In this document: piece after piece, positions 7,925-15,290 of the stretch
How positions within the stretch are numbered: the stretch's first letter is position 1
How the letters are laid out: every line of letters starts with the position of its first letter
Assembly (NCBI GenBank): GCA_964390945.1
Contig: CAYMIV010000011.1
Location: forward strand, 1-30,683
Source: Damh-18 sp964390945
GTDB taxonomy: Bacteria; Patescibacteriota; Minisyncoccia; Phycocordibacterales; UBA918
DNA: 30,683 nucleotides
Reading direction: 5' to 3'
The notes under the pieces: model-generated
Database searches by the model: none
What the model was told of the DNA's origin: nothing
The model's input: only the letters and a program-made list of their open reading frames with translations
Position numbers and translations under genes: made by a program

Positions 7925-9685
7925 ATGCATACCCTGAATGTGCCGTCGCGCCACCGAGGATTCACCCTTATCGAACTTGTCGTCACGGCCGCGATATTCG
8001 CACTTGTATTCGGGGGCCTTTTTACATCGGTGCAATTTACGCTCAAACTCATCGGGAACTCCAAGGCGCGAACGAGCGCGCTTGCCCTTGCTGCAGAGCA
8101 GATTGAGTACATTCGTTCATTACCATACAACAGTGTTGGGACAGTGAGCGGCATCCCCAGCGGACCCATACCCCAGTACTCAACCTCATCGCTCAATGGG
8201 GTGACACTCCATGAGCGGGTTCTCATTCAGTATGTTGATTCACCCGACGACGGCACGGGCGCCTCGGACAGCAATGGAATTCTTGCTGACTACAAGCAGG
8301 CAAAGGTCGAATATTCATGGGCGGGCATTAATGGAACAAGCACAATTTTTTTGCTTACCAACGTTGTTCCGCCGGGTATCGAATCTTCAGTGGGCGGGGG
8401 AACGCTCACCGTCAATGTGTTTGACGCCGACGTTCTCCCGCTCTCCGGCGCCGATGTTCGCATATACAACAACACGACCACATCAACCATCGATGTCACC
8501 ACGCACACGAATGCTTCTGGCATTGCCATGTTCTCGGGAGCGCCCGCCGCGGCGAACTATCAAATCACAGTTTCGGATGCGGGTTATTCAACCGACCAAA
8601 CCTATACGGCAACAACATCAAATCCAAACCCGAGCACCCCGCACGTTGCGGTACTGGAGGGTGCTGTGTCGACCATGAATTTTCAGATTGATGAACTTTC
8701 AGACTTGCTCGTGCGCACCATCGGCACCCCGATGGTCAACTCGTTCGCGGACACCTTTCCCGATACGAGCATGGTTGGCGCAAGCGCAAACGTCGATGTT
8801 GCTCTCGGTGATGTCGTGTTGCAAGGCGGCCCCGGGGCATATGTTCCACTGGGGAGCATCTACGCCACCGCCACATCCCCCGGCGCATTCACTGCTTGGA
8901 ATACCGCACAGTGGACACACACCGCTCCGGCAAACACCACGCTCACCATGCAAGTATTCGCCGTCACGGCTACCGGCAGTTATGCACTCATTCCGGATGG
9001 CGATCTCCCGGGAAACGGGGCGGGATTTTCAGCAAGCCCTATTGATCTTTCCGCTCTCAATACAACCACGTACTCTTCGATTGCACTCGGAGCGCAACTC
9101 ACTTCGTCTGATGTAAATGCAACCCCCTTGCTTCATGATTGGCAGATTGAGTACACCGTTTCAGAGCCTGCACTCGGGAGCATCCCGTTTACTCTCTGGG
9201 GAAGCAAGGTAATCGGGACTACTGCGTCGGCAACTCCCATATATAAATATCACGCAAGCCACACCACGGATGCGGGTGGAGAAATTGAGCTGAATAACAT
9301 GGAGTGGGATGCGTATACAGTGGTACTCGACACAGGTGCGTATGACATCAAAGAGGCATGTCCTGGAATTCCGTACGCTCTCGATCCCGGCGTGAGTGAA
9401 ACATTGAAACTGACACTCGCCGCATCAACCGCCTTCTCGCTTCGCGTGGAGACTGTCGATATAGATGGCGACCCCATCATCGGCGCGACAATTGAATTAA
9501 GCAGGAGCGGCTTTAGTGAAACTGAAACCTCCTCTTCGTGCGGACAAGCATTTTTTAACACCGGGCTTGGTGCAAACCCCGATTACCAGGTGCTCATACA
9601 GGCACCCGGATTTGTTGACCAGACGATTTCTGATGTAAATATCAGCGGCGCCGAATCGCTCCGCGCGGTACTCACTGCGGTGTAG
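7925..9685 (+). CDS. Very large modular pseudopilin-like protein
   Basis: Start ATG 7925 follows the pilC stop by one base; an upstream in-frame start would overlap pilC. The N-terminus is a class III-type prepilin signal: RHRG then FTLIELVV, with cleavage expected after G12, F at +1 and E at +5, followed by a hydrophobic helix. At 586 residues it is far longer than ordinary minor pilins (150-250). After the pilin stalk the chain is rich in T, S, G, N and D and seems built of beta-sandwich modules. Three stretches resemble carboxypeptidase-regulatory or Cna-B-like repeats (about 157-240, 425-480 and 498-586; for example LSGADVRIYN and PIIGATIELS). It probably displays an adhesive or structural arm at the pilus tip. 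The exact role is inference. Confidence 0.8.
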   Translation: MHTLNVPSRHRGFTLIELVVTAAIFALVFGGLFTSVQFTLKLIGNSKARTSALALAAEQIEYIRSLPYNSVGTVSGIPSGPIPQYSTSSLNGVTLHERVLIQYVDSPDDGTGASDSNGILADYKQAKVEYSWAGINGTSTIFLLTNVVPPGIESSVGGGTLTVNVFDADVLPLSGADVRIYNNTTTSTIDVTTHTNASGIAMFSGAPAAANYQITVSDAGYSTDQTYTATTSNPNPSTPHVAVLEGAVSTMNFQIDELSDLLVRTIGTPMVNSFADTFPDTSMVGASANVDVALGDVVLQGGPGAYVPLGSIYATATSPGAFTAWNTAQWTHTAPANTTLTMQVFAVTATGSYALIPDGDLPGNGAGFSASPIDLSALNTTTYSSIALGAQLTSSDVNATPLLHDWQIEYTVSEPALGSIPFTLWGSKVIGTTASATPIYKYHASHTTDAGGEIELNNMEWDAYTVVLDTGAYDIKEACPGIPYALDPGVSETLKLTLAASTAFSLRVETVDIDGDPIIGATIELSRSGFSETETSSSCGQAFFNTGLGANPDYQVLIQAPGFVDQTISDVNISGAESLRAVLTAV

Positions 9686-9689
9686 TGGT

Positions 9690-10313
9690 ATGCAACAACA
9701 ATCTCAAAACAACATGTCTGCCCCGAAAGGATTTTCCATCGTTGAAACAATAATTGTCATAGGGCTTTTTTCCATTGTTGCGCTTGCCATCGGCGAGAGC
9801 ATTGCTTCATTCTATCGACTGAACGGATATACACTCGCTCAAGCATATCAGGTAAGCAGTGCGCGCCGTGGCGTTGAACAACTCGTCCGAGATTTGAGAG
9901 AAATGACGTACGCTGACGATGGGACATTCCCGCTCGTTGTCATGGAAGACAATGAGATTGGTTTTTTTAGCGACCTTGACCGTGACGATAGCGTCGAATA
10001 TGTCGAATATGAACTCATCTCATCAAGCACCACACTCGAAAAGCGAATATACAACGCAACGGGATCTCCGCCCACATACAACTTCGGCAGCCCTGATACC
10101 ACACTTTCAATTTCAGATTATGTACAGAACGAAATCCAGGGTACGCCGATATTCGTGTACTATGACAGTAACGGCTTGCCCGCCACGGCAACAACGACGG
10201 TGACTGACGTCGCCTATGTCCAGGTCAGCATTGTTGTAAACATTGATCCGGTGCGGGATCCGGGACAATTCATGCTCCGTTCAAGCGCGTCTTTGAGAAA
10301 CTTAAAAAACTAA
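9690..10313 (+). CDS. Minor pseudopilin, GspJ/PilW-like
   Basis: A 207-residue prepilin-like protein. The leader ends KG and is followed by FSIVETIIVIGLF, with F at +1 and E at +5 relative to the predicted cleavage, then a hydrophobic helix. The next segment (SARRGVEQLVRDLREMTYADDG) is typical of GspJ/PilW minor pilins, where the first helix leads into a beta-rich globular head; the head here runs to about residue 205. Two starts are possible: ATG 9690, giving a 14-residue leader, or ATG 9714, giving a 6-residue leader. I list the first because it follows the previous stop by only 4 bases. It probably forms part of a pilus initiation complex with its neighbours. Confidence 0.8.
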   Translation: MQQQSQNNMSAPKGFSIVETIIVIGLFSIVALAIGESIASFYRLNGYTLAQAYQVSSARRGVEQLVRDLREMTYADDGTFPLVVMEDNEIGFFSDLDRDDSVEYVEYELISSSTTLEKRIYNATGSPPTYNFGSPDTTLSISDYVQNEIQGTPIFVYYDSNGLPATATTTVTDVAYVQVSIVVNIDPVRDPGQFMLRSSASLRNLKN

Positions 10314-10315
10314 GT

Positions 10316-11755
10316 ATGCGATTACAACACGCAACGAAGGGATATCTTCTCGTCCTCGTCCTCGTGTTTGGCGGCATTTTTTTTGCACTCGCAACCGCAT
10401 TTGTCGGGTATGTGGTAACCCAGGCACACCTTGCTCAATCGAAGCTCAACGGAGAGCGTGCGCTCAACATTGCGGAGGCGGGACTCGATTATTACCGGTG
10501 GTTTTTGGCGCACTACCCGAACGATATAACAAACGGAACGGCTACCTCTGGACCCTACATCCACTCTTATGCCGACCCCGAAGGGGCTGCGATTGGTGAG
10601 TACTCTCTCGATATAGAAAGTTCTGCCGCGTGCGGTGACATATATGCAATCAACATCACCTCAACGGGGTATACGTATGAAAATCCATCTGCACAACGAG
10701 TAGTGTACGGACGCTATGCGCGCCCAACTGTTGCCGAGTACGCGTACATCATCAACTCAAGCGTCTGGGCGGGAAGCGACCGCGTTATCATCGGTCCGTA
10801 TCACTCAAACGGGGGCATTCGAATGGACGGAACGAACAACTCGACCGTCACGAGCGGTCAAAGCACCTGGTCGTGTACCACATCATACGGATGCAGTCCC
10901 GCAAACCCGACCGCGAACGGGGTCCTTGGAAATGGCCCAAACAGTGATTTGTGGTCGTTTCCTTCAACGCCGATTAATTTCACTGGGCTTACGGTTGACC
11001 TCTCGCTCATGCAAAATAAAGCGCAAACTGGAGGCGGGCTATATTTTGGACCATCGGGAGGTTTTGGTTATCGGGTGGTCTTTAAGACAAATGGAACGAT
11101 TGATGTCTATCGGGTAACGAATACAACTAGTTACTGGGGGTACAGCAGCCAGGATGGCTGGCAAACCGAGCGGCACGTTATCAGTGCGACTGTTTTTCAG
11201 GGAAATTATGTAATTCCTGCGGGATGTTCACTCATCTATGTTGAAGACAAGGTTTGGCTTGAGGGTGTCGTGAGGGGGCGAGTAAGCATTGCGGCGGCGG
11301 ATGTTGATACGGCGGGCGTTGACCCAAGAATCATTCTCAATGAAAACATTACCTATGCGAATGCCACGTCAGGACTCCTCGCCATCGCTGAAAATGACGT
11401 TTTGGTCGGTCTCCAGGTTCCCAACAACATGACAATCAATGGAATTTTCATTGCACAAAATGGAAGGTTTGGAAGAAACCACTATTGCCAAAGTGAGTGT
11501 GACGGTTCTCATGGGGGAAGTGAAGGGCTCCCCGGAGCGCTCGATCCCTACTACAAGCGAAATCAACTTACGGTGAATGGCACCATTGTCTCAAATGGAC
11601 GTGAGGGGACAAAATGGATATCGGGCGGTGTGTATGTGTCGGGGTTTGATACGCGATTCAACTCCTATGATAGAAATCTGGTATCCGACCCACCCCCGGT
11701 GACCCCTAATGTTTCCGATACCTACGAATTCATAGAGTGGAGAGAGGTTCAGTAA
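10316..11755 (+). CDS. PilX-like pilus accessory protein
   Basis: 479 residues, starting 2 bases after the previous stop. The N-terminus (KGYLLVLVLVFGGIFF onward) is one long hydrophobic helix without the glutamate at +5 that true pilins carry, which matches PilX N-terminal-domain proteins. The following ERALNIAEAGLDYYRW is the usual PilX helix that continues the stalk. The rest is a large Gly/Asn/Thr/Ser-rich, probably beta-helical domain of more than 400 residues. Several cysteines appear (such as CTTSYGC and CQSECDG), so disulfide bonds are possible outside the cell. The last of five genes in the pilus operon; I see no convincing terminator in the 149 bases before tpiA. Function inferred from N-terminal type and context. 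Confidence 0.75.
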   Translation: MRLQHATKGYLLVLVLVFGGIFFALATAFVGYVVTQAHLAQSKLNGERALNIAEAGLDYYRWFLAHYPNDITNGTATSGPYIHSYADPEGAAIGEYSLDIESSAACGDIYAINITSTGYTYENPSAQRVVYGRYARPTVAEYAYIINSSVWAGSDRVIIGPYHSNGGIRMDGTNNSTVTSGQSTWSCTTSYGCSPANPTANGVLGNGPNSDLWSFPSTPINFTGLTVDLSLMQNKAQTGGGLYFGPSGGFGYRVVFKTNGTIDVYRVTNTTSYWGYSSQDGWQTERHVISATVFQGNYVIPAGCSLIYVEDKVWLEGVVRGRVSIAAADVDTAGVDPRIILNENITYANATSGLLAIAENDVLVGLQVPNNMTINGIFIAQNGRFGRNHYCQSECDGSHGGSEGLPGALDPYYKRNQLTVNGTIVSNGREGTKWISGGVYVSGFDTRFNSYDRNLVSDPPPVTPNVSDTYEFIEWREVQ

Positions 11756-11874
11756 AAACGACTGCCTCGCCCTTCCTGGGGACGGGGAAGCGGCGAACGC
11801 GCAAGTCCACTCAACGACTCGCGGTGGGCGGGCGCGCATGATTGAGCGGTGTTTTTTATCGCCAACTCCTCGCG

Positions 11875-11883
11875 TGGTAGAAT
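11875..11883 (+). promoter_or_regulatory. Extended -10 promoter of tpiA
   Basis: TGGTAGAAT is an extended -10 (TG, one base, TAGAAT) 22 bases before the tpiA ATG. The surrounding CGCGTGGTAGAAT string is repeated exactly before recJ (15262-15274). Expected leader about 15 bases, with no Shine-Dalgarno. Confidence 0.6.
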
Positions 11884-11904
11884 GGAAGCCATAACTACAA
11901 CATT

Positions 11905-12666
11905 ATGCAACCCATTGTTATCGGGAACTGGAAGATGAATCCGCAGTCAAGCACGCTTGCAACCTCGCTTGCAACGGAAATAAAACAAGGTCTTGTCCGA
12001 ATGAGCGGACCCGAAGTGGTCATCGCTCCGCCAACACTCTTTCTTGAGGTGGTAAAACGTATACTGGGATCGACACAGAGTCTTACTCTTGGCGCACAAA
12101 ACGCACACCACGAGAAGCTCGGTGCCCACACGGGAGAAATTTCTTTTCTCATGCTCAAAAATTTCGGAGTCCACTATGTCATTATCGGCCATTCCGAGCG
12201 GCGGGAGACGGGTGAGTCGAATCTGAACGTTGCGCAAAAAATACAAGCAGCCCTCAAAGAAAATATTTCCCCGATAGTATGCGTTGGCGAGCGAGACCGC
12301 GATTCGGAAGGCAACTACCTTTCTTTCATTGAAGAAGAGGTCCGCACTGCGTTTGCGAGCGTTTCAAAAACAAAACTTTCAAAAATCACGATTGCCTATG
12401 AACCCATATGGGCTATTGGTACGGGGGTAAACGCAACTCCAGAAGATGCGCACGAAGTGAAACTTTTTATTCAAAAAATACTTTCTGATATGTTTGGACG
12501 AAATGCCGCGCGCAGCGTGAGGATACTCTACGGAGGTTCGGTGAATGCAAAAAATGCGTCAGAACTTATGGAGCGAGGCACGGTCGACGGTTTTTTGGTT
12601 GGCGGGTCGAGCCTCAACGCAGACGAATTTTTGAAAATAGTTAAAACAGTTCAACCATATGCATAG
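11905..12666 (+). CDS. tpiA: Triosephosphate isomerase
   Basis: Interconverts dihydroxyacetone phosphate and glyceraldehyde 3-phosphate in glycolysis. The 253-residue TIM barrel shows every expected element: NWKMN with the catalytic lysine (about residue 10), the catalytic histidine in IIGHSERR (about 95), the catalytic glutamate in AYEPIWAIGTG (about 167), and the phosphate-binding loops LYGGSV and GFLVGGSSL near the end. The first ATG after the extended -10 promoter gives the canonical MQPIVIGNWKMN start. Its last 8 bases overlap the pgk start in another frame, suggesting coupled expression of two consecutive glycolytic enzymes. Confidence 0.97.
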   Translation: MQPIVIGNWKMNPQSSTLATSLATEIKQGLVRMSGPEVVIAPPTLFLEVVKRILGSTQSLTLGAQNAHHEKLGAHTGEISFLMLKNFGVHYVIIGHSERRETGESNLNVAQKIQAALKENISPIVCVGERDRDSEGNYLSFIEEEVRTAFASVSKTKLSKITIAYEPIWAIGTGVNATPEDAHEVKLFIQKILSDMFGRNAARSVRILYGGSVNAKNASELMERGTVDGFLVGGSSLNADEFLKIVKTVQPYA

Positions 12667-13792
12667 AACGCCACTCCCCGGCCTTTCAGAGATGCCGGAT
12701 CTATTGGGCAAGCGCGTCATCGTGCGGGCATCGCTTGATGTACCCATCGAAAACGGTGTTGTTGTTAATGACTTCAGAGTACAGAAGGCGCTTCCCACAA
12801 TTAAATTTCTTTCAAAGCGCGGTGCAAAAGTAATTATCCTCACACACGTGGGACGCGATCCCCAGAATACGACCGCCCCTGTTGCAGACGCTCTCAGGAA
12901 GTACGTTCCAGTTAAGCATGTCGAATCGGTTATTGGTTCCGAGGCGGAAGCCGCCGTGGAGGCGCTCAAAAACGGCGAAGTGCTTCTCATGGGTAATCTC
13001 CGCGCACACAGAGAGGAGGAGGAAAATGATGCGGTGTTCGGTATCGCACTTGCCGCCCGCGGCGAATACTTTGTGAATGATGCTTTTGCAGTTTCACACC
13101 GTGCTCACGCCTCAATTGTCGGAATTCCCGCGCACATACCAGGTTTCGCAGGCATTACATTTGCTGAAGAGGTTGAAAATCTTTCGCGTGCACTCAAGCC
13201 GGAGCATCCGGCAGTCTTTATTCTCGGTGGTGCAAAATTTGAGACGAAAGCCCCCCTTATCGAGCGGTATGCAGATTCATACGACACCGTGGTCTTGGGT
13301 GGCGCACTTGCGAATGATTTTCTTAAAGGCCGCGGATATGAAGTTGGCGCATCACTCGTTTCGGATGTTGATTTAAGTCAGAGCCCCCTCTTGCACAAAA
13401 AGAATATTTTTGTTCCAACCGACGTTGTTGTGGCGCGTGAAGATGAGAAGAGGACGGCCCCTGCTGACGGGGTACAGGTCGACGAAAAAATTCTTGATAT
13501 CGGCCCCACCTCAGTTGAAACACTCGTGCCGTACATCAAAAGTGCAAAAACGATTCTTTGGAACGGTCCTCTTGGGTATTGTGAGGGTGGTTATGACGCG
13601 GCGACAAAAGCGTGTGCAAAATTAATTGCGGAAAGCGGGGCGTTCTCTGTCGTCGGTGGCGGTGACACTGTTGCCGCAATCGAGTCGCTCGGTCTCACTG
13701 ACAAATTCGGTTTTCTCTCGACGGCGGGAGGAGCGATGCTCGAGTTTTTGGAAAAAGGAACACTTCCTGGCGTTTCTGCACTTATAAAATGA
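12659..13792 (+). CDS. pgk: Phosphoglycerate kinase with altered N-terminal substrate motif
   Basis: Transfers phosphate from 1,3-bisphosphoglycerate to ADP, making ATP. At 377 residues it is a little short (usual 387-400). Recognisable family elements: GNLRAHREEEEND, the YFVNDAFAVSHRAHAS box, ILGGAKFETK, GGALANDFL, WNGPLGYCEGG, the nucleotide loop VVGGGDTVAAIE, and the late LSTAGGAMLEFLE. The usual N-terminal motif R-V-D-L/F-N-V-P, whose D and N contact 3-phosphoglycerate, reads RASLDVP here (R23-P29), so D becomes S and N becomes D. SHLGRP is also changed to THVGRD. The first ATG gives a normal N-terminus; it overlaps tpiA by 8 bases, and the stop overlaps the NUDIX start as ATGA. Confidence 0.95.
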   Translation: MHRTPLPGLSEMPDLLGKRVIVRASLDVPIENGVVVNDFRVQKALPTIKFLSKRGAKVIILTHVGRDPQNTTAPVADALRKYVPVKHVESVIGSEAEAAVEALKNGEVLLMGNLRAHREEEENDAVFGIALAARGEYFVNDAFAVSHRAHASIVGIPAHIPGFAGITFAEEVENLSRALKPEHPAVFILGGAKFETKAPLIERYADSYDTVVLGGALANDFLKGRGYEVGASLVSDVDLSQSPLLHKKNIFVPTDVVVAREDEKRTAPADGVQVDEKILDIGPTSVETLVPYIKSAKTILWNGPLGYCEGGYDAATKACAKLIAESGAFSVVGGGDTVAAIESLGLTDKFGFLSTAGGAMLEFLEKGTLPGVSALIK

Positions 13793-14286
13793 AAGCGAAC
13801 TCAGTAAAAAAGTTGCTTACACTCGTCTATCTCATTCGAGGTAATGAAATATGTCTCGGGTTCAAGAAGCGCGGGTTTGGTGCTGGAAATTGGAATGGGT
13901 ATGGCGGAAAACTCGAGGTGGGCGAGACCATCGAGGATGCTGCCATTCGTGAACTAAAAGAGGAGTCGGGTGTGCACGTCGAAAAAGACGCGCTTGAACA
14001 AATGGCACTCCTTGAATTTTTTATGCCCGAAGGAGTACTTCTCGAGGTCCATGCATTTTTTGCACGAACATGGAAAAATGACCCAACAGAAACAGAAGAA
14101 ATGAAGCCTGGATGGTTCCACTTTGAAAACATACCTTACGAAAAAATGTGGGCCGATGACCCGCACTGGCTTCCGCGCGCACTTCAGGGTGAGCAGCTTC
14201 ACGGGAAGGTGTGGTTTGCTCAAGATGGAACAACCATCACGAAGATGGAGTGGAGCAGGGTTGATTCATTCCAAGAGCTGTTTTAA
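13789..14286 (+). CDS. MTH1/NUDT1-like NUDIX hydrolase (probable oxidised-purine dNTP diphosphatase)
   Basis: The 165 residues contain a complete Nudix box, G40-x5-E46-x7-RELKEESGV, which binds the metals that cleave nucleoside polyphosphates. Beyond the box it follows the animal MTH1 (NUDT1) pattern closely: KKRGFGAG and WNGYGG before the box (N36 matching the base-contacting asparagine), EMKPGWF, then MWADD, where W121, D123 and D124 match the Trp-x-Asp-Asp that recognises 8-oxo-purines in the human enzyme. I therefore infer a sanitising role against oxidised dGTP or dATP rather than a generic NUDIX function. The start overlaps the pgk stop by 4 bases. The 3' end overlaps the convergent HIT gene by 21 bases. 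Confidence 0.88.
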   Translation: MKANSVKKLLTLVYLIRGNEICLGFKKRGFGAGNWNGYGGKLEVGETIEDAAIRELKEESGVHVEKDALEQMALLEFFMPEGVLLEVHAFFARTWKNDPTETEEMKPGWFHFENIPYEKMWADDPHWLPRALQGEQLHGKVWFAQDGTTITKMEWSRVDSFQELF

Positions 14287-14679
14287 TGTCAGGGCGAGTT
14301 CCTTAGCCCGCACCCCGTCGTATGCAATGTGTTTCGCAGGAAGATATGCACCGTCATTCGCGAGACGTGGTATGACATGGAGGTGCGCATGAAAAACCTC
14401 CTGTCCCGCAGGAGACTCGTTGTTCATAAGGATATTTACCCCATCGCACGCTCCAAGTTCTCGAAGTGCGAGAGCAATGCGCTGTGCAACGCGCATCATG
14501 TGCCCAAGTACTTCAGAGTCTCCGTCAAAAATATTGATGAATTTCTGTTTGGGGATAATAAGCGTGTGGCCCACATTTATTGGTTTGATATCGAGAAACG
14601 CAAGCACAACGTCGTCCTCATACACGATTTCTGCAGGAATTTCACGAGCAATGATTTTTTCAAAAATTGTTTTTTCCAT
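14266..14679 (-). CDS. HIT-family (histidine triad) nucleotide-binding protein, Hint-like
   Basis: 137 residues from ATG 14679. Longer upstream readings would precede the promoter and lack HIT character. It opens with TIFEKIIAREIPA, the standard HIT N-terminus, followed by DIKPINVGHTLIIPK. The triad H97-A-H99-L-H101 (FHAHLHVIPR) supplies the catalytic histidine of nucleotide phosphoramidases or hydrolases, with the upstream NNESPAGQ loop also typical. Substrates of bacterial Hint-type proteins are usually adenosine phosphoramidates, but this cannot be fixed from sequence. An extended -10 (TGGTATTAT, minus strand, 14716-14708) lies 28 bases upstream. The coding end overlaps the NUDIX gene on the other strand by 21 bases. 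Confidence 0.93.
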   Translation of the reverse strand: MEKTIFEKIIAREIPAEIVYEDDVVLAFLDIKPINVGHTLIIPKQKFINIFDGDSEVLGHMMRVAQRIALALRELGACDGVNILMNNESPAGQEVFHAHLHVIPRLANDGAYLPAKHIAYDGVRAKELALTLKQLLE

Positions 14680-14707
14680 GCGGTGAATCTGAACGTATAA
14701 CACCCCC

Positions 14708-14716
14708 ATAATACCA
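14708..14716 (-). promoter_or_regulatory. Extended -10 promoter of the HIT gene
   Basis: On the minus strand TGGTATTAT (14716 to 14708) is an extended -10 element located 28 bases before the ATG at 14679, between the upstream gene's terminator and the HIT start. Confidence 0.6.
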
Positions 14717-14733
14717 ATAACTGCGTTGCTCAC

Positions 14734-14763
14734 AAAAGAAATTCCCGCGCACTGGCGCGGGAA
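14734..14763 (-). terminator. Intrinsic terminator of the 14771-15181 membrane-protein gene
   Basis: Perfect 9-base stem (14742-14750 with 14755-14763), loop ACTG, followed on the minus strand by TTTCTTTT. It starts 7 bases past the stop of the small membrane-protein gene and precedes the HIT promoter. Confidence 0.88.
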
Positions 14764-14770
14764 CCATACC

Positions 14771-15181
14771 TCATTGTCCAATTTTTCGTACGACGGCTCT
14801 GAAAAAAACTTCGACGACGAAGAGAAGAAAGCAGAAAAAGAGCCATTCGAGCATGATTGGCGACCAGGGACCGAAACGAATCGCGAGTGTCCCGGTAATA
14901 CTGCCGGCAAGTGCTCCCGCCAAAATACCCCCAATGCCCCATTCCGTCGCTGATTTTGTCCGAAGAGAAGGAACGATGCCTCCGAGAGCGCCAACCAAGG
15001 AAGCGAAGAAGACGTTGCCGAAAATGCTCCCGAAAAACCCTGCCATTACCCCAGCGACGACGCCGACGCTTGCCGAACAGAACGCATCTCCTCGTGCCCT
15101 GTATCCAGAAAGCATCGTAGATAAAACCAACACAAAGAGCAGCAGTGAAGCATGGTTACCAAGTGCGCTGAAAAGCGACAT
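14771..15181 (-). CDS. Small glycine-rich integral membrane protein
   Basis: 136 residues from ATG 15181, which is preceded on the minus strand by GGAGGG at good spacing; longer upstream readings are less likely because this site marks the start. The chain is hydrophobic, with about four membrane segments (roughly 10-28, 38-60, 75-100 and 105-128) and repeated G-xxx-G or G-xxx-A patterns (such as GVVAGVMAGFFGSIFG and GGILAGALAGSITG), which allow tight helix packing. It ends in a short basic tail (RAVVRKIGQ). The Gly-zipper arrangement resembles glycine-zipper or small transporter-like proteins, but I cannot name a family. It has its own terminator and is transcribed away from recJ. Confidence 0.7.
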   Translation of the reverse strand: MSLFSALGNHASLLLFVLVLSTMLSGYRARGDAFCSASVGVVAGVMAGFFGSIFGNVFFASLVGALGGIVPSLRTKSATEWGIGGILAGALAGSITGTLAIRFGPWSPIMLEWLFFCFLLFVVEVFFRAVVRKIGQ

Positions 15182-15265
15182 GACGACCCTCCGGTGGTGA
15201 AGTGCAGCCCCTACCACAATGGACGAGGGGCGGCGTTTCGTCAACCCGCAGTCTTCAGAGTCGCG

Positions 15266-15274
15266 TGGTAGAAT
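15266..15274 (+). promoter_or_regulatory. Extended -10 promoter of recJ
   Basis: TGGTAGAAT (15266-15274), the same element and same 13-base context as before tpiA, lies 17 bases before ATG 15291. It shows that the recJ start is 15291 and not the longer in-frame reading from 15219. Confidence 0.62.
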
Positions 15275-15290
15275 CGTGCGTACAGATAGC

